This document shows positions 52,343 to 63,855 of a stretch of DNA of 64,000 bases, one piece after another. A model generated the notes under the pieces. It was not told the origin of the DNA and did no database searches. It worked only from the letters and a program-made list of their open reading frames with translations. The stretch spans positions 12,473,501-12,537,500 of the forward strand of contig CM062210.1 in the NCBI GenBank assembly GCA_031216445.1, written 5' to 3'. The stretch is from Lateolabrax maculatus (taxonomy: Eukaryota; Chordata; Actinopteri; Acropomatiformes; Lateolabracidae). A program made the position numbers and the translations under genes. Numbering within the stretch: the first letter of the stretch is position 1; each line of letters begins with the position of its first letter.

Positions 52343-54438
52343 TTATCTCCAGCGGATGCCTAGCATGTGACAGCTCACAGCCCACAGCTTTAAGGCAGTG
52401 CCATCGTCCTGACCTGCCCTGGAGCTGTCTGCACGGGCACAGTCCCTGAAAGGAAACACAAGGAAAGAGTAATCATCTTTAACAGGCTTGCTCTTGAGAA
52501 GAGTACATTTTGTAAATCCATCAGTAGCTGAGATTGCTTTTAGACGTGGTCGTCACGTAGCTGATTGACATATTTTTGCACCCGGCACCTTTTAAGAAGA
52601 CTTTTGGTGGTGTGTGCAGTGGTGCTGAAAGGTGTCCTGCTAAAGAGTCTAAACTAACCGGTGCCACCCACAAATCAGAAACAGGTAGGACATATACCTG
52701 ATGTTGGGACTTGGATAATTATGTTAATAACTACAATTTCTGTGGACATTCTGCATAGTCAAAGAACCAGTGACATCCGGCTGTTTAAATGTGTGCCTGA
52801 TGTGTGCTTTTACTTATTATATGTCCTCTTCAGTCAGTCAAACACTTTGGAATCTGTTTGCACTTTCAATCTGTATATACCGTACTTATATCGCTAACTT
52901 ATTATCTGTAAAATACTTATTTATTATCTGTATATTGGTACTTACTGCTATTGCACTTCTGGTTAGATGCTAAACTGCATTTCGTTGCTCTGTACATGTA
53001 CATGGGTAATGACAATAAAGTTGAATCTTATCTATCTAATCTATATATAGTATTTCAAACTGACTTGTAGTATCCTCCAGTGAGCAGCTGGTTCTCAGGA
53101 GTGACGGTGCAGTAGATGGTGGTGTAGGCTCCCTCTGCTGGGGTCTTGAGCAAAAATTGGAAGGTCTTGAAAAAGTCCACAAGAGGGCGCTTTATGTATC
53201 GTGTTATTTCAGTGTTGACAATGCCAGGGTCCACAGAGTAGGCCATCACTCCCAGAACTACAGGCAAAGTACAGAAATGTATCTCAAATGGGTTGATGTG
53301 GATGCCAACTTCTCAAAACGTGATATCTCTTAATATTGTTTGACCACAACCTAATACTAGTTAAACACTTATATGCATCCCATACGTTACACAATGCAGG
53401 AAAGTTTTGTATATGCAAACAATCAATGCATAGTTTGGCATGATAACCATTCTTTTCCGTTGATTATCTCCATAGAAATGATAAGATTAATAGTGAGAAT
53501 GGCAAACAAGGTGTGATCTGTGAAGCAATGATTAATTCTTTAAGATGACTGCTTTCTCCGAACATGTTTCTCCCTGCTCTGTTTCTTGCCCAGAGCGGTT
53601 GTGGTTGAGGCATGAGACTGTCACACTGGCAAGAGATGCAGATCGATTTTTTTATGCACAGGGAAAGAGGCCCAGAGAGAGACATTAAGACAAACATAGT
53701 ACATGGTGCATAATCTGTGTCACAAACACACACCCTACCCTCAGTCCTTTTGGCCAGCTCTCGGGTAAACAGGACGTTGGCCAGCTTGCTCTGTGCGTAG
53801 GCCCTGACGGGGTGGTAGTCTTTCTCACCGCTCAGGTCATCAAACTGGATCTTGCCCATGGTGTGAGCTATCGATGACAGGTTGATGACCCGGGATGGGG
53901 CAGAGTGCTTCAGCAAGTCCAGTAACAGAAATGTCAGGAAGAAATGACCTGAAGAGGGAGAAAGTAGGTGGTAGAAGAGAGAAAAATGAGGAGTTTGGAG
54001 CAAAAAAAAATAAGATACAGATGGAGCAAAATAAAGATTGGAAAGTATACATTTTTATTTATAAGCAACTTTAAAAGGTTTTAGATGGTTGACAACTTGC
54101 TTTATTGGTGCATGCTAGTAGTAAGGGACACTGGCCACCCATGAAAATCTCAGTAAATGTATTTTAATCAATAAGAAGTCCCCAGGATTCCTTGAGGGAG
54201 CCGAACACAGGGGCAATCTCCCCAAAACTGGTGCATTTCCTCAATATTTAAATCTCATACCCAAGTGATTGACTCCAAACTGCATCTCATATCCATCCAC
54301 TGTCATGCTGTAAGGGCACATAGCCACACCTGCATTGTTGATCAGATAGTGAAGAGCCTTCTCAGCTGGAAAACAAAATATATGTTACCTGCGTTACAGT
54401 CTTTATGAAGAACGAAAACTGTATTCTGGTGTCTGCGT

Positions 54439-54482
<44 letters not shown>

Positions 54483-55720
54483 CACCCACTGTTGTAGATA
54501 TTCTCAGCAAACTGGCAGATCGATTTGGTGTCAGCCAGATCCAGTTGCCTGGCGACTACCTTGGCTCCGTTCACCTCCCTCATGATGTCACGAGCAGCTT
54601 GCTCTCCTTTTGCCATGTCTCTGCATGCCAAAATCACCCGCACACCTACGGAGATTAATACCTTTTAATGGTGACTGTGTGCTTGCATGTACATTCATGT
54701 TGAAATTTGAACACAGTAAGGTGGTGTTGAGCTTACTTTTAAACATTTATCTTTGTCTCTGTGTTTACACGTCAATATGTATAGTATGAGCAGGTATAAG
54801 TTGCAATTCCAGTTCTCTGCTCTGGTCCCATGAATTTCTGGTGAATTTAAGTGTATTTTATTGAAACCAGTATTGGTTCATATGCTTGTGAGCATTAACT
54901 TATTTCATTTAATTCAGCAGTTTAATACTCAAGCAACCTCATCATATTTCTTATTCTTGCACGAGCTTGTTAAGCTTAAAACATTTTTCCACGCAGGCAC
55001 TCTGAGTCACACAGCGAGAAAAAATAATACAAAGGGCCTATAAGTCATCATGGCACTCATTTGTAGGTCCTTAAATGTGCAGCTCTGTTTGCTTGCCTCT
55101 GCCGGCCAGGTCTGTAGCTGTGTCTTTGCCTATTCCAATGTTGGCCCCCGTAACTATAGCTGTCTTCCCTTCTAGACGCACGTCTGAAGACCACTTGGGG
55201 ATAAACAGAGACCTGAGGAGTGGGGTGTGAAGGTATACATGATTAGACATTAAGGGGGATCTTGGCACTAAACATGATGGTGATATCCAATTCAATTTAT
55301 TGTTTGTGTGACATATTTGTTTAAACTTCCCTTAACTAAATTACAAGGTGGATGAGGTTTACCACCTAAGGCAAAACACCGAATGCCAGGAACCACAGTC
55401 ATTGTATAATATGAAGTTTAAAGTCACAGGCTTTAATCTGACTTGGCAACTTCAAACATCAGCGTCCCTCTGAACTGACCTGAAGCAACAATCTCCAATC
55501 ATCTAATACCCAAATCAGGGAAAATAAAAGTTATTTGTGAATAGATATTTTTTTGTGAATTCTATTTGGCTTACATCTGGTATTTAGTACTGAAATGACA
55601 CTGCATTATAAAAAACAATAAAAACACTAAGTAGTATATCGTATCCTGGATATTATGGATATGATATACTACATCAGATGTTTCTTACCTGATTGCTTGC
55701 ATTTCTGTAGTTGATGACAT
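52343..55720 (-). CDS. retinol dehydrogenase 11/12-like SDR, copy B
   Basis: A paralogue of the neighbouring reductase, with an NADP(H)-dependent SDR fold; the substrate is unknown. Coding exons are 55689-55720, 55097-55212, 54490-54645, 54261-54365, 53739-53948, 53065-53257 and 52343-52445, 915 nt in all, for 304 residues. Exons 2-7 have exactly the coding lengths of copy A (116, 156, 105, 210, 193 and 103 nt). Motifs: TGANIGIG (residues 32-39), ACRD, NNAG (111-114), catalytic Ser162, and YAQSK with Tyr187 and Lys191; the C-terminus is [10 protein letters not shown]. The usual HPG after the catalytic domain reads VDPG. The N-terminus [20 protein letters not shown] has no membrane helix. Intron 2 uses a GC donor (GAG|gcaagc). 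Intron 3 begins gtgggtgg and runs at once into a CA repeat. Confidence 0.9.
52790..53043 (+). mobile_element. retroposon 3' tail inside reductase copy B
   Basis: The plus-strand sequence ends ...GACAATAAAGTTGAATC followed by short ATCT repeats. I recognise this as the 3' end of a common teleost retroposon, with an AATAAA at 53014-53019. It lies antisense in the last intron of copy B and stops about 20 bases from the 5' splice site of exon 6 (donor at 53064). The left boundary is approximate. Confidence 0.6.
54445..54481. repeat. (GT)n microsatellite at a splice donor
   Basis: Reads as CA on the gene's strand and starts nine bases into intron 3 of reductase copy B. Confidence 0.95.
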
Positions 55721-55810
55721 CAAATTCAATATCCCTCCTAAAATTTGAGTGGCTCCTTATTTCACTGATGTTGTCTCAAAACTCGGGTTCAGAGATGGAA
55801 AGAGAGATGG

Positions 55811-55816
55811 TTTATA
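55811..55816 (-). promoter_or_regulatory. TATA box of reductase copy B
   Basis: TATAAA on the minus strand (within CACTATAAACC), about 90 bases upstream of the ATG at 55720. That would give a 5' untranslated region of about 60 bases if transcription starts some 30 bases downstream. Copy A has no comparable element. Confidence 0.5.
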
Positions 55817-58725
55817 GTGCACTGGAAAGTCATAATTACACACAAGCCCCCCTTGTTTAAAGTCTGTTATTGTAACTAATCAATTAGACAGGATTCCAAA
55901 CAGGGTTCCTGCTGAGCAATCACATGACAAGTACTGCTTTATTTCAACAAGCCTAAGTAACAGAGAACTATTTGTGTTTTTATATATATTGAACCTGACT
56001 ATTGACTCAGCAGGCTCCATCTTATCCAACAGATTTTATTTTTTTTTTGTCCCCTCTGTATTTTACTTTACTAAATGTAGCTATACAGCTAAGAAAAATA
56101 CACATAAAGCCTTCTTATATTGATACATTAACCTATAAGCAGCATTTTAAGGTTATATCTTCAGGTCCAGGTGTTGCCAAGTGAAATTACTTTACGTGCT
56201 TTTTGGTAGTTTCATTTAACCCTTGTAAGCAATTCATCATATTTGTAAGCTCCTCATATGACCTGCATGTAAAATTACTATCTGTGAAGTAACTGAATCT
56301 GCTGAATGAAAAATTATGAAAGAAGTGGTACCAAGTGTCTGTGCAGAAGAGTGAGTGCAGGTGAAATTGAAAACCTGGAGCCACAGGTGAGCCGACTCTA
56401 ATTTCCACATTTCAGCATTTCAGCACTCTGGATTTTCTGGTGCTTTCCACAGGAAGTAATCACCCAGCCGTATGTAAGGATGTTATCCTAATTACTGACC
56501 GGGGTGACACTGACCGTTTACTTGATCATTGAAAGGACATTACTTAAGAATGGGTTGCCCCCTGATTTGGGGGCCTCTATTCCTTTTATTTTAAAAATAT
56601 ATCATTTACAAATGATGTGTGTGGTGTCAGATGGGTCATATGTATTAGTATGTTTTAATGAGACCACAGATTACATCTTGTCAATTTAGGACCTGCTTAT
56701 AAAAAGGTGACAAACAGACTTCTTGTCATTCTAACATGCAGTTGCCACTAGGGGGTGGACTGCGGCAACTTCCTGCATGTGCTCCGTCAAATGAGAGACT
56801 GTTTTCTCACACACGGAGGGCCTGAAAAAAAAAGAGCTGAAATCACTTTAAACCTACAGTCAGGTTCTGTGTTGGCCAGCCAGCCAGGTCTCATGTAAAC
56901 CATGTGAAAGCTAGTCATAACTTCCTGTTTTCACAAACAACCATAAAATAAGCCGAGACAAGATGCACACTTGCACACGCGCGCGCCCACGTACACACAT
57001 ATATAAACATACTCCTGCTGACCCAAACCAGGCCTAAATGAGTGCTGCCAGCTTCTCTCATGTGGTCTCTCTGTGACGCTAGCTGGTCTGACTGCTAGAT
57101 TAGTTTTCTCCTCACAGCTGTTCGCCATCCCCGGCCTGATGAAAGGCCGCCTGTCTGTCTGTCTGTCTGTCAGCACGGGGACAAAGACAGAGAGGCTTTG
57201 CCACATGTGTAATTAGCATTGTTTCTCAAAGATTATAGATCATCTTGAGGGGATAAATGACTCGTTCACTGTAATTTGTCGGTCCCAGAATAGGAAAGTT
57301 GACGAAGAGAAACCACAGAATGCAGGAGAGCAGCCATCCCTGAAAGGATTAGATGCAAAACATATTTAATTTCATTCGTTGCAGTAGGTTTGATTGATAT
57401 GTACAAAATTATTGTGAGGCTGCATACACATGGTGGGGTTGTAATTGAATAGTCCCCTTTAACTCCTATGGTGTGTTTTTCACCGGCTGATAATGGCTCC
57501 ATTTAACACATCCACACCTCAAATCAAATGAGAGGAAGCACACAGAGAAAGTTCATTCTTGTTTTCTCAAATACATCAAGCTTCTTTTGAAATATATACA
57601 AACATTGATCACATATGCATCTTCTGAAATAATACATAATCTACTTTGTAAAATTAATTAAAACTAAATATAAACAGGCTGACATTTCTTCATTAAGGCT
57701 TGCACATTAAAACATGATGGAAAAAAACAAAAAACAAACTAGTAATAAAATAGCTTATCAAATGCATAGCATTTTTTCTTAAACACAAACTGCACTTGTG
57801 GTGCAATAAGAAAGGAATAAAAAAAGTCTACATATAGGGTAAACAAGCATCGTACCAAAACTGTGTCTTTACTGTAAAATAGCTTTTGTTAAACCCCGCA
57901 AACCAGAAAAAAGAAAAATTCACTCAGTGAAATGCTTTAAATTCATCATTATTTTTTTTGTACAAACTTTGACTGTACCCTGCCAGATGTTAATGTAGCT
58001 GGTAGATTGAATTTTCTACCATAAAAATATTTGCTTTCATGGCAGGATTTTGTGAGAGCAAACACAATTATTTCCACATGGTGGATATTTTGTTATGTAA
58101 GGAAACTCTTGAAATCATCCAAATGTCAAATTTAGAACGTTTAAAAACTATGAGTCTGACTTTAACCTGGGCTACTAAATGATAAAAAGTGGGAAATGAA
58201 AAATGTAGTAGCTCCCTTGTTTAAAGACCCAGTTGCAATTTCCATAAAACAAAAACATGACGTTCTTCCAGTCTGAACTCTAGTCCCACATCCAATTCCC
58301 AACAAAATTCCCCATCATTGTCTGCAATGGAGGGAGTTTCCATTTGAAAAAGTCTGCAGGTTTCCACTGGAAAATGAAAAAAAGGCACTTTAGAGATGGC
58401 CGAAGCAAGAGTCAGTGACAGATTCAATTCCAAACAATTTATATAAGCATAGATTGATAGTTTCACATGCCCAAAAGTTGCTTTCTTAGTCTACTGACTG
58501 ATAAGCCTCATCTTAATTAAAAAACTTCCTTTCTTGTTCTTGTATGGAAAGCTGGTATGGCAGACAAATAGTGTTTTCTTTAGTTAATTGTATAATTCAA
58601 TCGGTAGCTAAGATATATAAGGTGAAGTAACCAACAGAGATGATCAGATGTCACTTTTGCTATGCCTAACTGATGGTTATAGAGATGATCACTGTACTGA
58701 CAAATAAACAGCCACTGGTCACTTT
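55817..58725. other. intergenic region between reductase copy B and tnfrsf11a
   Basis: No exon is recognised. The right part must contain the tnfrsf11a 3' untranslated region; a minus-strand ATTAAA at 57365-57370 is the nearest plausible signal that I found. A CTGT run lies at about 57150-57172. The remainder is AT-rich. Confidence 0.55.
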
Positions 58726-59009
58726 TCATTTCCCCAGTGGCCGCTCCTCCATCACCTCCTGGACTGGCAGTGTCTCGTCTTGCAAGGTGCTGTGGGAAAT
58801 GGAGTCCCCTTGGGACCTCAGGCTACTCTGGAAAAACGGGGCTGTCTCATTGGCCTCTTCCTGGACAGGGCTCCCGAAGGCGTCGTCCTGCCCCGCCCCG
58901 CCGCTGCTGAGAGATGTCTGGCTGACATAGACGACGATGACATCGCCGCTGAAGTTCATCACCTGACCGCTAGAGATGAAGGTGGTGTTGTGGCTCCCAG
59001 ACACCTGAC
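58726..59009 (-). CDS. tnfrsf11a: tnfrsf11a last exon
   Basis: The acceptor is ccattcag. The exon encodes [20 protein letters not shown], then [13 protein letters not shown], two PVQE motifs and the end MEERPLGK. The IVVY element and [10 protein letters not shown] are nearly the same as in human RANK, making this the most diagnostic exon of the gene. Confidence 0.96.
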
Positions 59010-60018
59010 CTGAATGGAAAAACGTGGGAAGGAGAAAAAGAGGAGATTGTGAGAAGTAGAAAACACAAAGACATACGCACAGGAGTAGTATTTATGGATA
59101 ATATCTGCCGGGTATATACAGTTTCTCTGAATTAAAAAAAAAGTAAAATACCTACACTTTTCACTACAAGTGGGCTAGTGTGATAAAAGCCTTGATTTAA
59201 TGATAAATGAATCAACATTTCAATCTCTAACTTTTATAGAAAAGGTCATGTGCAATGAAACCTACTGGGAAATGTGTAGAAATATCCCCATATATAAATA
59301 TACGGTCTGGTTGTGTAAGACACTGCCTTCCAATCTCCCGCTGGCAGATGGAGCTTCCCCTATTCATAATGTAAGTGAAGAAAGAGCAATATCTTGGCTA
59401 ACCTTGGATGACAAATGGACAGTGGGTGTAATGACCATGCAGGACGACCACAGAACGGCCACAGCTACATAGACCGCCATATCATATCCTTTCTGCCTTA
59501 TTTGTTTCAGAGTGTCCAGCACTTTTTAGCGTGAGAAACTCAAGACCTCTGAAAACAAGCCATCTGTCAAGGGTTTAGGGTTTTACAGACATGGCTGAAT
59601 AAATGTCAAAAAAAAAAAAAAAGTGCTGTTCCACTCTTTCTAACCTTTATTCCATCCAGTAGCACGTTTCTCCAGAAGAGAGCTTTCCATGGTTGTAAAT
59701 CTACAGTGTGATACCTGTGTCAAAACCATTTGTACAAACTTGTACCGACCCACTGATACTGTTCATGCATGGGTCTCAGCCAGCCAGGTGAATTAGGAAA
59801 TAAACAGTGTGTTTTCGTTTTGTAAGCCATCTTTCACCACATTAATCCTCTTGTTCCTATTTTATCCAGCCTCCTGTCTGACTTTCCAGCCGACAGAACA
59901 AGCCAGCCCTCCGTGACTCACAGCTCATGCCTCATCTATTCACACACATGTGCACACACAAACACACTCATAATCACACTAAACGTATGCACATAGGCTC
60001 TAGCGGACACTTTTACTC

Positions 60019-60090
<72 letters not shown>

Positions 60091-60765
60091 AAAAGCAAGC
60101 ATACCCCTTTAAACTTGCAAAAACACACAAACACAATCACACACTCGCAGAAAGTGTGTCTCTGTGTTCCCCATCCGAGAGCCTTTCCCGGAACACCAGT
60201 CTGAGAGGTCTAGCTTGAAAATATGTCATTTCACCACAACTTTGAAAACAAAGCTCTATGGAATCTGCTTGGGTTCTTCTGTTTATCCTTTTATAATACC
60301 AAGCTGATTTTTCTGGATGCCCAACAATTGTATCAATACATTCTACTGACAGAGGTTTAACCTCTAAAAAACTAAAGTTGAACTCTTGTAGAACCCCTCT
60401 TCTGCTCAATCTCAAAGAAAACCACAATGTACACAGTTCTCCCCCCAAGTCTTGCTTATTTTACCTGGACAGCTGCCAGTTTAATTCCAGTAAAATATAT
60501 GTGGGTCATTACTACTGAAGAGGTGCCCTTGAACAAACTGCTGTATTGTATACTGGGCAGCTTTATGTGCGAACTGAGACTTGAGGTTCATTTCAGGTGG
60601 ACAGGTGAGACCTCTGACCCTTGCTTGACCTTTAATTAGCATGTGCGGGAAGTCCATTTAATCATCTGCCATTACTGCATTATGGGAAATGGTGTTAATT
60701 TCAAGCCAGCAAGTGTGTAATTAAAGTTCCCAGTCATCAGTGAGAGTCAAAAAAAAGTCTTTACA

Positions 60766-60796
<31 letters not shown>

Positions 60797-63700
60797 TTTT
60801 GTTGGTTGGGCAGGGATATAAAAGTATTACTCAAGCTGCGCACATCTTGCTTCAATTAAAGCTGTGGTCACTTTGCGCAACCCTATGGAACTCTGGGTAA
60901 ACAGGAGCTTTGTAGATGGCATAGTTCACACTGACACACACATACACACACTGCCCTGCCCTGTGTGGTTCTGGTGGTTCACTAGCTCATCAAACACTGA
61001 CATATCTTATTCCTGCTCTCTGTGTGGTCCCCCAGAATTCGGGGTCCAACTATCAATAATGGCTTTAATAGAATATATTTCTTGGAAACAATCACACAAA
61101 TGTCTTATTCTTATGCTGAGAGCAATCCTCTGTTATAAGTTGTGTTCAGCATATTCACCTAATATAACCCCAATTTGAGCCAACCACTGTCCCGTTCCGA
61201 TAATACTGCTTTTATAACTAACCCAAACCACTCCACTGTTAGAGGCACAATACATAAATATGTTTCCCGGAGATTTTTCTTTTTGGCAGTGTGTAAAGGT
61301 CTTTGTGAGAACAATACAAGTTCAACCATGTAACAGTAAAACTTTCCATAAAAAACCAACATAAATTGCATTCTGTTATTCTTGGTGGCTAGTCCCACCT
61401 ATTCTGCGGAAAGGGCACACTGCTATGTCGTCTATCAAATCATGTATGGGTACGACCCTGTGGCAACACAGTGGTGACTGCCTACACAAGCAAAGAACAC
61501 AGAATCCACCTGGCAGACACAACTGTGGTCCCACAGTCTTTTTAATGAGCCATTATCCCCATAGAACACGGCCGCTGTGCGTTCGGTTTTCATTGACATT
61601 GTTGAGGGATCGTATCGAAATATATCCAGGAGATATCCATTTGTATCTCTGCCCAAGAGAGCTAAAAATATCTTGACTTTCTGGGAATCTACACAAAGAT
61701 GTGTTTACACTGTCAATGAAAAGTTTGGTGAAAAAAACCCCCAAAACACACTTATGGTAATACTAAAATAATGAATCATGAAATTGACTTTCCAGTCAAG
61801 ATTATGCAATAATAATTCAGACTTTTTCAAAAATTATTATACAGTTATACAGAGTATGAGATTATAATTTCAACAATTGACTACTCAAGTCCACATAATG
61901 GCATATTAAGTCATTATTTTTTAGATAGAAAGTATTCTTTAAATCCTAATTCTGACTAAGTATCTTATAATTTTGATTTCCTATTTCATCATTTCAAATC
62001 ATTATCTCAAAATCTTCTCTAACAATTAATATTCTTAATTTTGTCATTCCTGAGATTTTTTTCTGACAGAACATGCTTCCATATAAATGAGTTTTAATTC
62101 TGAAATTTTACATTTTCACCCACCTGAGGTAAGAGTTGGCTCAGCCAGCTGACTATGGAGGCTCTCAGGTGAGCACTCCAGTTCTGACTCTACAGAAGAG
62201 AGCTTGTTTCCCCTGCTCTCCCCCCAGGAAAGTCCCTGGCTCTGCTCCGGGCTCGAGGCTTCAGGGGGTTTGTCCAGGTAAAGGTCTCCGACAGATGAGG
62301 AAGTCATCAAGGGGCTGACCGAGTTCATCGCGGATGTTGTACTGTTCTTTGTCGAGGTGGAGTCGAGGCTTGACAGTCTGTATAATTCCTCCTGCTTTAC
62401 CAGTGACCTGTCGGTCAGGTGAGGTTTGAACTCCGGTCGCACCTGAGCCTGGGATAACGGCAGGCAGAGTTCAGGAAGTGGACTGGATGGAGGGATCACA
62501 GAGGAGGTGTGGAGGAGTGGAGGAGAAAGAGAGACAAGAGATGCAACCCCCGTGTCACTCTTGGGCAAAACCATCTTTTGTTGATTTCCGTCGCCCTTTT
62601 CTCCACCTTGGTCTGCCCTAGCACCTTCACTTTTCTCCTCTTTCCCAGTCTCATCTCCATCCCTCTCTCCATCAAGCCCCCCACATGAGCAGGTTCCTGG
62701 GGTGCCGGGGCTGACGGCCTGGCTGCAGTCCTCATTTTCCCCTACTTCCAATGGCTCGCGGACAGGAATGACACACACACAGGAACCTGCCAAAAGAGGA
62801 GACACACTCCCAACCTCCTCTTCTTCGGACACCTCCTCAGGTTCTCCAGAACCTTCACTCTGATCCCCCGTCACTGTCTTCCCCTTGGTCCCCTCTTCTT
62901 CTCTCATTTCCCCGGTGAAAGGCAGACAGACCTTGACATCGGGAACAGAGGTGGGGAAGGTGCACGGGGGCTCGTCAGTGGGGCCGTGGGGTGCTTGGCA
63001 GATGAGTTTGGTCGCCTCACATGGTGTACATTTGAGGCCTCCTCCAATTCCTCCTCCGGGTGGTCCACTGTGGTAAATAGGGGCCAAGGTCTCCTAGAAC
63101 AACAGAAACAAAGAAAGAAGCATTGTAAATAGCTGTTATCTTGTGCATGAATAGTTGGAAATGTGTAAATTCCCAAATCCTACACCATGTAGTAATAGAT
63201 ATAAGTGCTTTATTTGTTCCTAATTGTTTCATTTGATCATATATTTCATAAACACTCTAATAAGCATGTTGGATTATGTGCATTTTCTGTGTGTTTCCAT
63301 TGCTTTTTAACTGAAATTCCACTGTACCTGTTGTATCCTAGTCCTCTTCAGATTCTGGACACAGGATCGCAGATTTACTAGACAAAGAAACAACATATTG
63401 TATCTTAATATTAAATAAAATGCAGGAGCAGAAATCTTAATTTTCTGGTGAAGATGTTTTGCAAAGAGGCTTGTGAACATTTTGAAAGAATTCATCAATT
63501 TTCGGTCCAATTCAAACAGCGAGTCAAATCTGAAGACAACATTTTGTTTTTATGTGCTACAATTTGTTCTTTGTGTGATCTGACATAAGAATGGTTTAAT
63601 TTTGTGCAATGTACACCACCTATGTCTGCTGTAAACCAACGTCTACGATGTGTGACACCTTGAAATCAGTCATCAACTCATGTCAAGAACAATAGTGAAA

Positions 63701-63855
63701 CATCTAGCTAGAGGAGCACTTTTAAACTTAGTATGATTGTAACCTACCAGAGAGTAATTTCAGTTTGTCCTTGTAGCAGAAGAGGAGTAGGATGAGAAGA
63801 CACAGAACAGTGATGACTGACAGCACTGAAACTATAACCCAGGAGGGTGTTGCAC
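58726..63855 (-). CDS. tnfrsf11a: TNF receptor superfamily member 11A (RANK), 3' part
   Basis: RANK is the membrane receptor for RANKL and drives osteoclast formation through TRAF adaptors and NF-kB. Coding exons here are 63748-63855, 63328-63377, 62124-63093 and 58726-59009, about 470 residues, ending at TGA 58726-58728. The ligand-binding cysteine-rich exons are beyond 64000. The order is a transmembrane helix ([20 protein letters not shown]), the basic juxtamembrane sequence [10 protein letters not shown], a long acidic and Ser/Pro-rich tail, then the family's conserved [26 protein letters not shown] fits the TRAF6 motif PxExx(aromatic/acidic) and is also found in human RANK. PVQEEA and PVQEVM match the two human PVQE TRAF2/3/5 sites. 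The identification is firm; the middle of the tail is poorly conserved. Confidence 0.93.
59010..62123 (-). other. tnfrsf11a: tnfrsf11a intron
   Basis: A 3.1-kb intron with (CA)34 at 60021-60088 and (GT)13 at 60771-60796. The block 61190-61690 is free of simple repeats, but I could not assign it a function. No second gene is seen. Confidence 0.65.
60021..60088. repeat. (CA)34 microsatellite
   Basis: The longest pure dinucleotide run in the window, in the last tnfrsf11a intron. Confidence 0.95.
62124..63093 (-). CDS. tnfrsf11a: tnfrsf11a large cytoplasmic exon
   Basis: A 970-base exon that starts [15 protein letters not shown] and ends PTLTSG before donor gtgggt. [14 protein letters not shown] with CSCGGLD nearby aligns with human [14 protein letters not shown] and SCNCTEP. 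PEEVSE is a second sequence that fits the TRAF6 motif. Composition is Glu-, Ser- and Pro-rich, probably disordered. Confidence 0.9.
63328..63377 (-). CDS. tnfrsf11a: tnfrsf11a juxtamembrane mini-exon
   Basis: Fifty bases between acceptor ttgtctag and donor gtacag, encoding (V)[16 protein letters not shown]. The phase (1 in, 0 out) fits both neighbours. It is placed like the ANLWHWINEAC region of mammalian RANK, but similarity is weak, so it is called mainly from splice sites and phase. Confidence 0.7.
63748..63855 (-). CDS. tnfrsf11a: tnfrsf11a transmembrane exon
   Basis: The acceptor is tcttgcag and the donor is gtaggt. The exon encodes a hydrophobic segment of about 24 residues followed by [10 protein letters not shown], a stop-transfer sequence. 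The first two bases complete a Gly codon from an extracellular exon outside the window. Confidence 0.85.
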
